Below, one piece after another: positions 33,183 through 43,968 of a stretch of 64,000 bases of DNA. Under the pieces are notes generated by a model. That model saw nothing but the letters and a program-made list of their open reading frames with translations, did not search any database and had not been told where the DNA came from. The DNA is from Labia minor (lineage: Eukaryota > Arthropoda > Insecta > Dermaptera > Spongiphoridae), in the NCBI GenBank assembly GCA_963082975.1, contig OY720350.1, positions 7,149,488-7,213,487 of the forward strand. Direction: 5' to 3'. Positions within the stretch are counted from its first letter, which is position 1. Every line of letters starts with the position of its first letter. Both the position numbers and the translations under genes were made by a program.

Positions 33183-36100
33183 AATTATATATTTTACCTT
33201 ACCCACGGGTTTAATGGGTAATTAAACGGTAAAGAAATAAAAGGCAATTTTATTTAAGAAAGAGTAAGAAATTTATTATGAGTTTGAAGATACAAATTTA
33301 ATCATACATAGGGACACACTCCCGTCTAGTCTAAAATAACTCTCGTTACTCCTTACATCTAGTGTCATAACATCTCTAGTTGCTAGTCATGCTTTTTTTT
33401 CTTTTATATCACCGAAATAAGGGAAGGAGAAAGGTAGGGGTGAGGGATGAAATGAAGAGTGGTCTTTCCCAGGCATATGTTGAAATTTCTCCTCAAAAAC
33501 AGCAACTGCAATAAACCACACTGCCCTCTCCTACAAAGAATATTTCATTTAACAAGTGCACCCTTGCAATTTTCAATTGAATGAGCCTTGCCATGTGTTT
33601 TACCTGCTAAATGCTAAGAACCTTAATTAATGTTCACATGTGGAAGTATGAACGTGACTAACATAACTTACTTATTCTTAATTGTAATGGACACATGTGG
33701 GAGCTTGACATTATATCTCCACCCCCTAAAGGAAATTTGTGTAACAAATTGTCTACTGGGTGAAGTTAATGTGTCCATTTGCAGGGAGAATTATACATTC
33801 CTTTTTAAAGAATTTAATTTTTCATTGTTTTTCACTTAATCACTATTTTGTTTTTTTTTTTTATATATAATTATTAAACACAATGTTTTCACTTAAGTAT
33901 CTTGCACAAAAATTATTATTTAATATCACTGCACTGAACACAACACATTTTTCACATAACAAAAATAACAAAAACATCAATTAAAAAAAAAAATTGTTTT
34001 ATTTCTTATAAATTTAAGCAAATTGTTTTTATTTTTATTTTATTTTATTTTTTTTTTATTAATTACTAAATCAAATTTATTCGGACTACCTTTGTGGTCG
34101 GTGGATATCGAAAAGTAATTTATAACAATTAATATAATTTCGTACTCTTTCTAATTATTAAGGTACCTCTTAAGACTAATAAAAAAAAAACTTATATAAT
34201 AATATGCGAAAAAATAAAAAAATTATACAATTTAAATTTAAATTTTGTCCACACCCGTTTTAAATGATATTTCCATTTCATTGATATCTTTCTCCTTATT
34301 TTATTAATGTGTGGAGAAAGTGACGGGGCTATTTGCCATGATCTAATAAAGTTTACTAATACAATATGATATTTAATTTTACAAACAACTACTAATTGAT
34401 TTCTATAAAAAAACTTGGGACGGGTGCCTTCCTTTGAATGTCTCGAACTAATATTATTCACATTATTTATACTTTGATCAATATTATCAATTTTAATTTC
34501 ATTTTGAATTAATGTTGGGAAATTAGAAACTGTATTAGGGGATGACGGAGAATTATGTTTATTAATTTCGTTAAACGTAGATTCATGAGATCGCTTTTTA
34601 TTTTCTATAAATCTTAGATTAATTTCTTCTGGTTTTGAAATTGTTTGGTCAAGATTGATCTTATTTATTTCTATATATTCACGTTCATTTGGAGTTAATG
34701 GAGGGGGTGTTGGAGATGGAGTGTTCTTTGGAGGATAATGATCGAATTCAGGAGTCTTTTCTCTTATAAGTTCTGGACAAGGTAACGTATCAATAGAATT
34801 ATCTTCACAAGGAGATAACACAGGTGTATCCGCATCATATGATTGAGCAATTTTCTCAAGAGCATTGAATTGAATAGGTGGGGAGGGTGGAGGTGAAGAA
34901 TAGAGTGAGATTTGAGATTTTTCTGAGAGAGAATTATCCATATTATTGTGTAAGGAATTTTCTTCCAATTCCTTTTTAATTAATTTCTTGGTTTCTGTAA
35001 TTTGAGGTGGATCTTCTAAATTGATTAATTCTGCATGAGGTTTTATACTTTGTTCTTTAGAACATTTATATAAAAATTCTTTATTTGAATTCATTGTTTC
35101 ATCATTGTTAATATTTTTATCATTAATATGTTTAGAGGGCAAAATATTTTCTGATATTCTATTTTTTGGTAATAAATTAGAAGAATGTAATGATTTTAAA
35201 ATTGATTTTTCTTGTATTAATTTATTCATTGGTAAAGTTATATCAATTGAAGATAATTTATGATTGTTTATTGTATTTTTTTCATTAATATCACTTGGTT
35301 CTTTTTTAACTTCAATATTATATTCAAAATTTAATTTGTTCTGGTCAAGGAATTGTCCATTATCAATTTTATTTTTCTTATAATTGTTTGAATTTAATAT
35401 TGTTGATTTATTTTCAAAAGAGGCAAATTTTTTAATCATATCTGGTTCATTTAGCCAATCATTAGTTTTTTGTTTTTTATAATCCGCCGAATTGTGGTAG
35501 CGGGGAGGGGGGTGGTAATTTTGATAATTATTAGAATGAGAGCGATTTCTGGGAATGAATTGTCTATTGTAATTTGAATCGTAGAGATTACTCTCGCTTT
35601 TTGTTTCGCGAAATATGTCCCTAAGATCCCTTCTCAAATTCTCCCAGGTGGTTAGATTTACGTGGGTCAGCATTTCATTGGCACTGCCCTGAATTTTGTC
35701 TCTAACGTACCTGAGGAAAAATTCGTGCTGGTCATAAGGAAATGTACTATATATTTTATCAACCGTATTAATAAATCTTTGGAGTACGTTTGACTCGCCC
35801 TTAAAGATAGGAATACATTGTAACAAATGATCTGTATTCATTTTCATCATTAATTTCATTTTTCAATTACTTTATTTATTGTATTATTTAATTTTATTAT
35901 TATTATTTTACGTTGATTATTATTATTTTATTTTGATTATTATTATTTTATTTCGATTATTTTTTTTATTTTGATTATTATTTTATTTTAATTATTATTA
36001 TTTTATTATTATTAATTTTAATTCATTTTATTATTTTATTTTTTTATTTTAATTAATTTATTTATTTATTTTTCATAAAATTTTATTTATTTTAATTTAT

Positions 36101-37173
36101 GTTAGAAATTTTGTTTAATTATTAAAATATTTATTTTAATATTGATTTATATATATTTTTTTTATGTTAGAAAATTTATTTAATTGTTAATGTATTTATT
36201 TTAAAATTTATTTATTATATTTTTTTTTATGTTAGAAAATTTATTTAATTGTTAAGGTATTTTATTTTAAAATTTATTTATTATATTTTTATGTTAAATT
36301 TATGGTATGACTGTTTGTATAGCTCACGATTTTTCTTTCTTCTTTCTTGTTGACTGCGCCCTTCGGATAAGTATTATCCTAGTATTTGTAGATGACCCGG
36401 GATGATTTGCTCGTACCGTTCCTCGTTAAGGCAATGGACGTCGCTTTCCTCGGTGTCGTGTAGTCGTGGTAGCTCGTAGGTTTGTAGTGGCTGCTGCTTC
36501 TTGGTTGCTGAAGACGATGTTCAGACTCCGTCGATTGCTCAGGAGATGAAGCAGGAATTTAATCACCGTTCGCGATAAAAACTTTAAAAAGTTGCCGTTT
36601 GTATTGTATAAACGTTCGCGAAATCCTACCGACTGTGCGCCAGTTATATATTTTACCTTACCCACGGGTTTAATGGGTAATTAAACGGTAAAGAAATAAA
36701 AGGCAATTTTATTTAAGAAAGAGTAAGAAATTTATTATGAGTTTGAAGATACAAATTTAATCATACATAGGGACACACTCCCGTCTAGTCTAAAATAACT
36801 CTCGTTACTCCTTACATCTAGTGTCATAACATCTCTAGTTGCTAGTCATGCTTTTTTTTCTTTTATATCACCGAAATAAGGGAAGGAGAAAGGTAGGGGT
36901 GAGGGATGAAATGAAGAGTGGTCTTTCCCAGGCATATGTTGAAATTTCTCCTCAAAAACAGCAACTGCAATAAACCACACTGCCCTCTCCTACAAAGAAT
37001 ATTTCATTTAACAAGTGCACCCTTGCAATTTTCAATTGAATGAGCCTTGCCATGTGTTTTACCTACTAAATGCTAAGAACCTTAATTAATGTTCACATGT
37101 GGAAGTATGAACGTGACTAACATAACTTACTTATTCTTAATTGTAATGGACACATGTGGGAGCTTGACATTAT
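33183..37173 (-). mobile_element. Young non-autonomous LTR retroelement (Gypsy-like), gag only
   Basis: Two 532-bp long terminal repeats, 33183-33714 and 36642-37173, differ at about two positions by eye. A 5-bp target duplication ACATC lies at 33178-33182 and 37174-37178. Read on the minus strand, a primer-binding-like TGGCGC sequence follows the upstream repeat and a purine tract GGGGGTGGAGAT precedes the downstream one. The interior holds a gag-like frame and an AT-rich leader with a roughly 70-bp tandem repeat (about 36100-36300). I see no pol, so it would depend on a relative. The near-identical repeats make it recent. It looks whole for its type. Confidence 0.9.
34192..35859 (-). CDS. 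Gag-like protein of the LTR element
   Basis: A 555-codon open frame between the long terminal repeats. The first 100 residues (FKGESNVLQRFINTVDKIY and the following FFLRYVRDKIQGSANEML) resemble the capsid N-terminal region of Gypsy-type Gag proteins. The middle is Asn/Lys/Ser/Pro-rich with a proline cluster (SPTPPPLTPNE), and the C-terminus is strongly basic. I see no zinc-knuckle motif. It is part of a young element, not a host gene as far as I can tell. Confidence 0.75.
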   Translation of the reverse strand: MKLMMKMNTDHLLQCIPIFKGESNVLQRFINTVDKIYSTFPYDQHEFFLRYVRDKIQGSANEMLTHVNLTTWENLRRDLRDIFRETKSESNLYDSNYNRQFIPRNRSHSNNYQNYHPPPRYHNSADYKKQKTNDWLNEPDMIKKFASFENKSTILNSNNYKKNKIDNGQFLDQNKLNFEYNIEVKKEPSDINEKNTINNHKLSSIDITLPMNKLIQEKSILKSLHSSNLLPKNRISENILPSKHINDKNINNDETMNSNKEFLYKCSKEQSIKPHAELINLEDPPQITETKKLIKKELEENSLHNNMDNSLSEKSQISLYSSPPPSPPIQFNALEKIAQSYDADTPVLSPCEDNSIDTLPCPELIREKTPEFDHYPPKNTPSPTPPPLTPNEREYIEINKINLDQTISKPEEINLRFIENKKRSHESTFNEINKHNSPSSPNTVSNFPTLIQNEIKIDNIDQSINNVNNISSRHSKEGTRPKFFYRNQLVVVCKIKYHIVLVNFIRSWQIAPSLSPHINKIRRKISMKWKYHLKRVWTKFKFKLYNFFIFSHIII

Positions 37174-38551
37174 ACATCTTTCAAGAAGAAGCATTGATAA
37201 AGGAGGCAGAAGAGACAAAGGTATTTTTTGAATTAGTAGGTTTCGATGCGTTATACTGGGAGGGTGACTATTTTTTGATATATATATATAGTTGTTAGGA
37301 ATTTTCAGGTGGTTGCCTCCTACATCCATGCATGTTCTTATCCTACTAATTCATAGATTAGATTAGAATTAATAAATAAATAAAGTGTGGGTGGATAAAA
37401 CAAATGCCATGCTATTATTTAAGGGATGGTTTGCATGAATTGCATGTCAGGTCTGAATTGTGCCATTTTGTATTACTGAGAGTGTATTTGAGGTGGATTG
37501 GATGAACGGGCATTCGGGAAGGTAATTCAGCACAGTTCCAAAATGGGATTAGCCTGAACAGGAACAAATTGTTGGTTACCTTTTGAGCGCAGGGCTTTTT
37601 CGATTAGCATGGGCCTTCCATCCATATTGATGGAGGCTATGCACTCCCTTACTAGGTAGGTTTTATTTCAGGTTGCCCCGAATGTCGCGATTTCATTTCG
37701 AAATCCAAAAAATCAAAGGCACTCTCAGCTGATTCAAAGAGGCTACAGACCAAACGCCTTATTTTTTTTAAATTTTTTTTTAAGGCAAACTTTCTTTATT
37801 ATATTACTTTTTCTAAATTTCGGAAGGCGAGGCTTGGAAGGGCTAATGGGGAAAGGAGGAGGCCCTATTAAATATTCAATTGTTTTTTTTTTAATTTAAT
37901 TAATAATAAAAAATAATTGAATATCGCGATTATTTTCTTTAACTTTTTATTTTTATTTTGAAATATTCAATTTCATAATTTAAACTTTGATATATTTTAA
38001 ATATTTTACTAGATAGGTAGAATTAATTATTATTATAATTTCTCAATTTAAAATTAAAATGCAAAAAATCATATATATTGTAAAAATATAACTCTTTTTC
38101 ATTATTATTTCTTTTTAACTTACCAAAAATAAAAATATTTTATTTTTTTTATTATGAAAATTATTTCATATGAATATAAATATATTGTAATCGAATATAT
38201 CTATACTCAATAATAATTTAATATTAATAAATTATCAAATTTTTTTCTTATCATTGTACTGATAAATCATATTTGGAAAGAAATAAAATATAGTTAAGCT
38301 TATTTAAAAAATTAACTTAATTTATAATTTTTGTTAATTATAAACATGTGGTACAACTTATTTTAAATAAATAAATAAAATTAGATCTCCTAAAATTTTT
38401 TTTAATTTTGATAGATCAAATATTCTTATTCTTTAGCTGACTTACAAATCCCATACCAGCATTTTGCTTATTCTTATGTGTATTCTCTGTCCCAGTGTCC
38501 CCGCAAAAATTCTCCGGGAGATAAAAATGTCTCGGTTTACATAACAAATAA
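37174..38551. other. Right flank of the LTR element and intergenic stretch
   Basis: 37179-37220 ends in AAG|GTATTT, a fair donor, and is open in one frame (EEALIKEAEETK). With the bases left of the LTR element it could form one host exon. A modestly GC-richer block at 37430-37770 has no supported frame. The rest is AT-rich. Confidence 0.3.
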
Positions 38552-38971
38552 TAATCATTTGAATTTTCCGCCAATTTAAATGACAAATCCTTTTTTATTA
38601 CTTTAATTTGAAATGAATTATTAATATTTTTTTACAATTAGAATATATTAGAATAAATAATTTTATATGTTCAAAATTAAATTTGCATACTTTTATATAA
38701 TAATTGTTTTTTCAAAAGTTGGTATTTTGGAGTTGTAAGAAAGGTTAATTCACAAACCATATTTTGAAATCATTCGAATTTTCCGCCAATTTAAATGACA
38801 AATCCTTTATTGTTATTACTTTTATTTGAAATGAATTATTAATATTTTTTTACAATTAGAATATATTATAATAAATAATTATATATATATTCAAAATTAA
38901 ATTTCCATATTTTTATATAATAATTTGTTTTTTCAAAAGTTGGTATTTCGGAGTTGTAAGTAAGGTTAATT
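38552..38971 (+). repeat. Tandem duplication just upstream of EMC3
   Basis: Two copies of about 200 bases (38552-38751 and 38767-38971, offset 215) share GAATTTTCCGCCAATTTAAA at the start and GGAGTTGTAAG..AAGGTTAATT at the end, with only scattered differences. The second copy ends 46 bases before the EMC3 start codon, so the promoter or 5' leader is probably duplicated. The second copy contains GTAAGTAAGG, a donor-like site weakened to GTAAGAAAGG in the first. Confidence 0.8.
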
Positions 38972-39016
38972 CTATTTATTATGACATTTTCATATTTGGT
39001 GTAAATTAAAAGAACG

Positions 39017-39793
39017 ATGGCAGAATTATTATTAGATTCATATATTCGTGTGTGGGTATTTTTACCAATTGTAGTAATCACATTTTTAGTAGGAATTGTT
39101 CGACATTATGTATCCATTTTATTAGCCTCCCAGAAGAAATTAGAAATCCAACAGGTACAAGATAGCCAAGTAATGATTCGTGCACGATTTTTACGTGAAA
39201 ATGCTAAATACATTCCAAAACAATCCTTCATAATGCGACGTCATTTTTTCAATAACGAAGATACCGGTTATTTCAAAACAACCAACCGACCAGCAGCCCC
39301 TCAGAATCCCATGACTGATCCAAATATGATGAGTGACATGTTAAAAGGCAACGTGACTAATGTCCTTCCGATGATCGTGATCGGCGGCTGGATCAATTGG
39401 ATGTTCTCTGGATTTGTTACTACCAAAGTTCCATTCCCGTTAACACTTCGATTTAAGCCGATGTTGCAGCGAGGCATCGAACTCGTCTCCTTGGATGCTT
39501 CCTGGGTTTCATCTGCCTCCTGGTATTTTTTGAACGTCTTTGGTCTCCGAAGTATTTATACGCTCGTCCTTGGAGAGAATAACGCTGCCGACCAAGCACG
39601 ACATATTCAAGATCAGATGTCGGGAGCGGCGATGGCGATGCCTCCCGACCCGAAAGCAGCCTTCAAAGCAGAATGGGAGGCGTTAGAAATTTGTGAACAT
39701 CAATGGGCACTTGCTAATATTGAGGAGAGTCTTTTAGGCTCAGCCAACAATCCTTCACCCGAAAATATCTATCACCAAAATAAACTAGATTAA
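39017..39793 (+). CDS. EMC3: ER membrane protein complex subunit 3
   Basis: A core subunit of the EMC, which inserts tail-anchored and multipass proteins into the ER membrane; EMC3 belongs to the Oxa1/YidC insertase superfamily and lines the insertion groove. The 258-residue product is close to the roughly 261 of human EMC3. It starts [20 protein letters not shown]. Three membrane segments are visible at about residues 10-30, 115-135 and 165-185, with the family's basic cytosolic stretch between the first two ([17 protein letters not shown]) and the conserved [14 protein letters not shown]. The gene is a single uninterrupted exon, unlike its many-exon neighbours, so an old retrocopy replacement is possible. 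The ATG is the first in frame. A duplicated segment lies directly upstream. Confidence 0.97.
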   Translation: MAELLLDSYIRVWVFLPIVVITFLVGIVRHYVSILLASQKKLEIQQVQDSQVMIRARFLRENAKYIPKQSFIMRRHFFNNEDTGYFKTTNRPAAPQNPMTDPNMMSDMLKGNVTNVLPMIVIGGWINWMFSGFVTTKVPFPLTLRFKPMLQRGIELVSLDASWVSSASWYFLNVFGLRSIYTLVLGENNAADQARHIQDQMSGAAMAMPPDPKAAFKAEWEALEICEHQWALANIEESLLGSANNPSPENIYHQNKLD

Positions 39794-39997
39794 ACATTTT
39801 TCTTTTTTGTTTATAATATTATATCTCTATTACCAATTATTTCATTTCTTTATCTAGTTATTTATTAAATCATTTACATCTCTATATTGTTTTATTTTTA
39901 TCCCATATCTAATTATTATTACATATTAATTTTAAAATTAATATTATAAATTATTTCCAATTTTTTTTTTCTTCATAAATAAAAATTTATTTAGATA

Positions 39998-40454
39998 CGA
40001 GGGGGTGGGTGAAAAGTTTCCTGCCTGATCAAGGAAAAACGATGTTTTTAAATTGTTTTTTTGCTATATTTTTCAACATACATAATCTCCATCAACACTG
40101 ATACATTTCTCATAACGGTGTTCTAATTAATTTAATTTAAATAATTAATTAAATTGAATTTAAGTCTCATTAACAGTTATGAATCGACGCAAAAATTCGT
40201 TTGGATTACGCCTACAGCACCAAATTGTCGGTAGAAATGGTTTTTCAAAGCAGTTTTTGGTCTAACGTTAGCAAACGCGGCACCCACGTTGCACACACCT
40301 TTGCATGTTCAAATGGTTGTGCAAAATATTTCGCATACGTTCAGCTGACATCGTACAGGTCTCAGCTATCTTGAATGTTGAAAAATAAAGCAAAAAAACA
40401 ATTTAAAAACATCGTTTTTCTTGGTCAGGCCGGAAACTTTTCATCCCACCCTCG
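39998..40454 (-). mobile_element. Mariner deletion derivative with long terminal inverted repeats
   Basis: TA flanks both ends. Terminal inverted repeats of roughly 75 bp start CGAGGG(GG)TGGGTGAAAAG and carry AAACGATGTTTTTAAATTG on both sides. Read on the minus strand, the interior keeps shreds of mariner transposase: RMRNILHNHLNMQ, NPNEFLRRF and CISVDGDYV. It is 457 bp and lacks most of the gene. It begins about 200 bp downstream of the EMC3 stop. Confidence 0.85.
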
Positions 40455-40510
40455 TATTTCTATACTTGTAATAAAAGAAATATTTGTGAATAGGCATTGT
40501 CACTTTCACT

Positions 40511-40550
<40 letters not shown>

Positions 40551-41149
40551 TTAATATGAGCCGTTTATTTTTAAAGAGGCCTAACTTCTTTTATCTTTAA
40601 ATTCGGTATATATAAGGGTTTGCGTTACAATGAATTTAAAAATATAAGTATATAAACCTGATGATTCATACTGCTTAAGTAAATCTAAGGGTGTAAAATT
40701 TATAGTTCCTATTAAAATAGGGGCAATTATTATTAAGTAAATAATTTGCGTTTTCTTATCAAGAATGGATCACTTTCAAAATTAACAACCAGATTCATTA
40801 TAAAATTTGAAGGTGCCCAAGTCCATTCAACATAATTTAAGATGCTTCAAATTGAAAGAAAAAAACAATACTGAATTTATTTTATATCTCTTTAATAACA
40901 GTTAGGAAACATAATTTATGCGATTCAAAACATTTTTTTAATTACAGAACATACAAAAATAAATTTATAACAAAACAATTTACTATTCATTTACATTTTG
41001 CGCGTGTGAAAGGGATTTGAAGAAATCATGTTCCGGTGGTATATAAAATTGAATTTTGCTGTTGTAATTAGTCGGAGATTTTTATAGAGTGGTGTCAATA
41101 CAAAATAATTTTCGAATTTTCTTGGTCTATTCAGGACTTTCAAATTTCC
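40455..41149. repeat. Possible extension of repeat family X
   Basis: A TA/TG microsatellite at 40515-40552 is followed by ATGAGCCGTTTATTTTTAAA and GAAGGTGCCCAAGTCC, phrases typical of repeat family X. This part probably belongs to the same element as 41150-42722 and is missing from the left copy. The minus-strand 72-codon frame at 40991-41209 may be element-encoded; I do not recognise it. Confidence 0.45.
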
Positions 41150-42470
41150 ATTCTCATTCATTGATGTCTTGTAGAAAATTTTCTTCGGTTCATTTCTGAC
41201 AAAACGCATCCATCAGAATTCTTTGCCCATTTAAAAATTGAGTCATCTAATAATTTTGTCGATACAAAATCTAATTGTCCCATTTCATTTACAATAAAAT
41301 TATTACCTTTCCGACACACTTTTTAATAATCTTGAGGAACGAGTAATGTAAGTATAAATGGACTTTGGCCACTTTCAAACAACACGGTTTAGTTATTGAA
41401 TTAATTCTAAAAACTTATGTAAGTATCAAAATTTTATTGTATTTGCTTGGAATATAAACAACCTGAAATACTTCACTGATAATTAACATAAAGTGTATAT
41501 GTAGCCATGATAACCGACAAAAAATAAAAATTAAAAACGGAGACCACCTTCAAAATAAACGGCTCATTTATTTTATTATTATACATATTAGCAAAAATTA
41601 TTAATTATATATTTATTTAATTGAAAGTTGTGTCCCGTGTTTTATAAGAAATTTACGTTCAAATTGATCTGTCTAAGTTTAATTTAAAGGAAAATAATTT
41701 TAATTTTTTTTATCTTAATTAAAATAATTAATAACCGTTGTTAATCAAATTTCAAATAATAACATGATAATGATTCAAAGTGGGATTGGAAAACATTATA
41801 CATTTTATATGAAAATTATTATTTTAGTAATATAATTATTATATTATCAGCATATATATTATACATATATGATAATTAAAATAAACAATATAATTCTTTA
41901 ATTGTTATTAATTTAAAAAATGATATTTAAAGAATATCTTATATTAACTAAAATATTTAAAATATATGATCTAATAATTTTATTAGGTAATTGAAAACTT
42001 TTAAAAATAAATTAAATTATTTAAATATATATATAATTATTTCAAATAAAAACAAAATTGAACTTTATATTTTATTCATTTGTTATGGGAATTGTGCTAG
42101 AATTAATATTAATATTCATTTGATATTAATTGTGTCTAATTTTATAAGAAAATGAAGTTGTTTGAACGGAGGCATCTCGAGACTTTTATTAAATTTTTAT
42201 TTAGGGTTAAATAATTTTTGGGGTTTTGAAAATATAAATTGATTGCACATATGATCTAGTAAAGTAGAGATATTTATAAGAATAGAAAATTAGAATGGAG
42301 GATATTCAAATAATCTAGCCAGTAAATTTATCTTTAAATATTCTTAAAACAATATTTTCAGTTGGTTAAGAATAAATTTTTAAAAAAGTTAATCTTCCCA
42401 GATTGACAGCTTAAGAAGATACCATAATATAATAATTCAACGGGTCTATATAAAAATTAAAATTCATTTG

Positions 42471-42506
<36 letters not shown>

Positions 42507-42722
42507 TCAGTGGTGATTCAATTTCTTCACATCCCTCTATTTATTTGAAGACACCTTTATTCCTATTTTCCTATATATTTATATAATATAATAATATACT
42601 CCTAATAATTACCGCTTTAGCCTGTTCTAATATAAAAATTAATAAAATAATAAAATATAAATATTATTAAAGATCAGTCTTGACCGTTTAATTTTCTAAA
42701 CAGATATAGTTATTTATAGAAA
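41150..42722 (-). repeat. Right arm of a 1.6-kb inverted repeat (family X)
   Basis: The reverse complement of 28946-30613, following it with small indels. It includes the ATT microsatellite (42474-42508) and the minus-strand coding-like stretch NFIVNEMGQLDFVSTKLLDD near 41225-41290. A stop breaks that frame. The two arms face each other across about 10.5 kb containing the LTR element and EMC3. Confidence 0.8.
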
Positions 42723-42773
42723 TTAAATTATTAATTAATTAATATATATCCAAATATATCCAAATTGAACTAA

Positions 42774-43086
42774 CCCCCCCCCCCCCCAGAAAATTATTGA
42801 AGCCCTGCTGGCCAAATGAATAAAATATTGTAGCTAAATAGAATGTAAATGGATTTATATGCAAATTTTAATAATTTTTATCCCATAAATTAGAAGAGAC
42901 CGAGATATATTGCATAAGGAAAGTTTCTTTGGAATTAATAAAGGAAACCATTGGCAAATTTTCATCCAAATCCCTGAAGCTTCCCGTTTTGTAAACAATT
43001 ACCAAATGCAATACAATAAGACAAATTGACTTGATAAACAATTTTCTATATAATTATTACAATAAATTAGTTCATCAGATAAACAC
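42774..43086 (+). repeat. C14 run and a block shared with a mariner insertion
   Basis: A run of about 14 C at 42774-42787 is followed by a sequence starting TTGAAGCCCTGCTGGCC. It matches the block that interrupts the mariner at 21493-21676, but with about 100 extra bases in the middle. The block ends near CATCAGATAAACA. Its origin is unknown. Confidence 0.65.
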
Positions 43087-43968
43087 AACATTTTATTATA
43101 ATAAAAGTCGTTAGATACTCATTTCAGATTGATATCTACTCCCACACTAATCGTTTTATTTAACACTTTTAACTATTTACAATCAACCTCAATTAATTAT
43201 ATTGTTTCTTAAAGTAAATATGATTAACTTAACACCCTCTCTATTACATATTAACGTTATTATTCATTTTTATTATTTATTTTTATTTAGATTCAAACCC
43301 TTTCGAAATAACATTTTTATTAAGTGTGAATGAAATATAATAGTTTTGCATATTGGAAAGGAAAACAAGTTATGAATGATTGGCTATTCTTTACAAATTG
43401 CAAATTTTAATATTTTTTATTAGTATATTATTGAATTATGAGGGTTCGATTTTTATACTTTTACATAAATATGTATTTATTGGAAAGATTAATCTAAAAA
43501 TTAATTTTTGAAATTCATATAATATATGTATTATAAATATATTATTTAAATTGTATATTTTTCACCGTTTCAAATATCATCGAAAAGTTTTTACATGTAA
43601 CATGTAATTTTTGACAATTAAGATGCAAATTACGATTGCATTTAAACAATTTCTTCTTTTTTCTCAATTACCTTATAATTTTTATTATAAAAATAGGTTT
43701 AATATTTTTTTTTTCCTTATTCAATACTGAAAACATCTTTTTCTAATATGATTCTAATATTATGTTAATTTCCTAATTTACACTTTTAAAGAGTAAAAAA
43801 TAAAGTTACATTTTAAATGAAACTCCATTTATTAATTTGATATTTCTATTTTATTTTTTAAAACAATTTGATATACCTAATCCATTTTTTTTTATTCACG
43901 TTTCCATAGTTATTATTTCTCAAATTTCAAAAAGTAATTTTTAAGAAAAAAAAATTGAAATTTTCAAA
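43087..43968. other. AT-rich region upstream of the CIMIP2 gene
   Basis: No repeat or second gene was recognised. The promoter of the CIMIP2 gene is expected here, but I could not place its elements. Confidence 0.35.

Noticed and set aside
33630-37298. Two identical small frames starting MFTCGSMNVTNITYLF
   Set aside because: They are the same stretch of the two long terminal repeats, not a duplicated gene.
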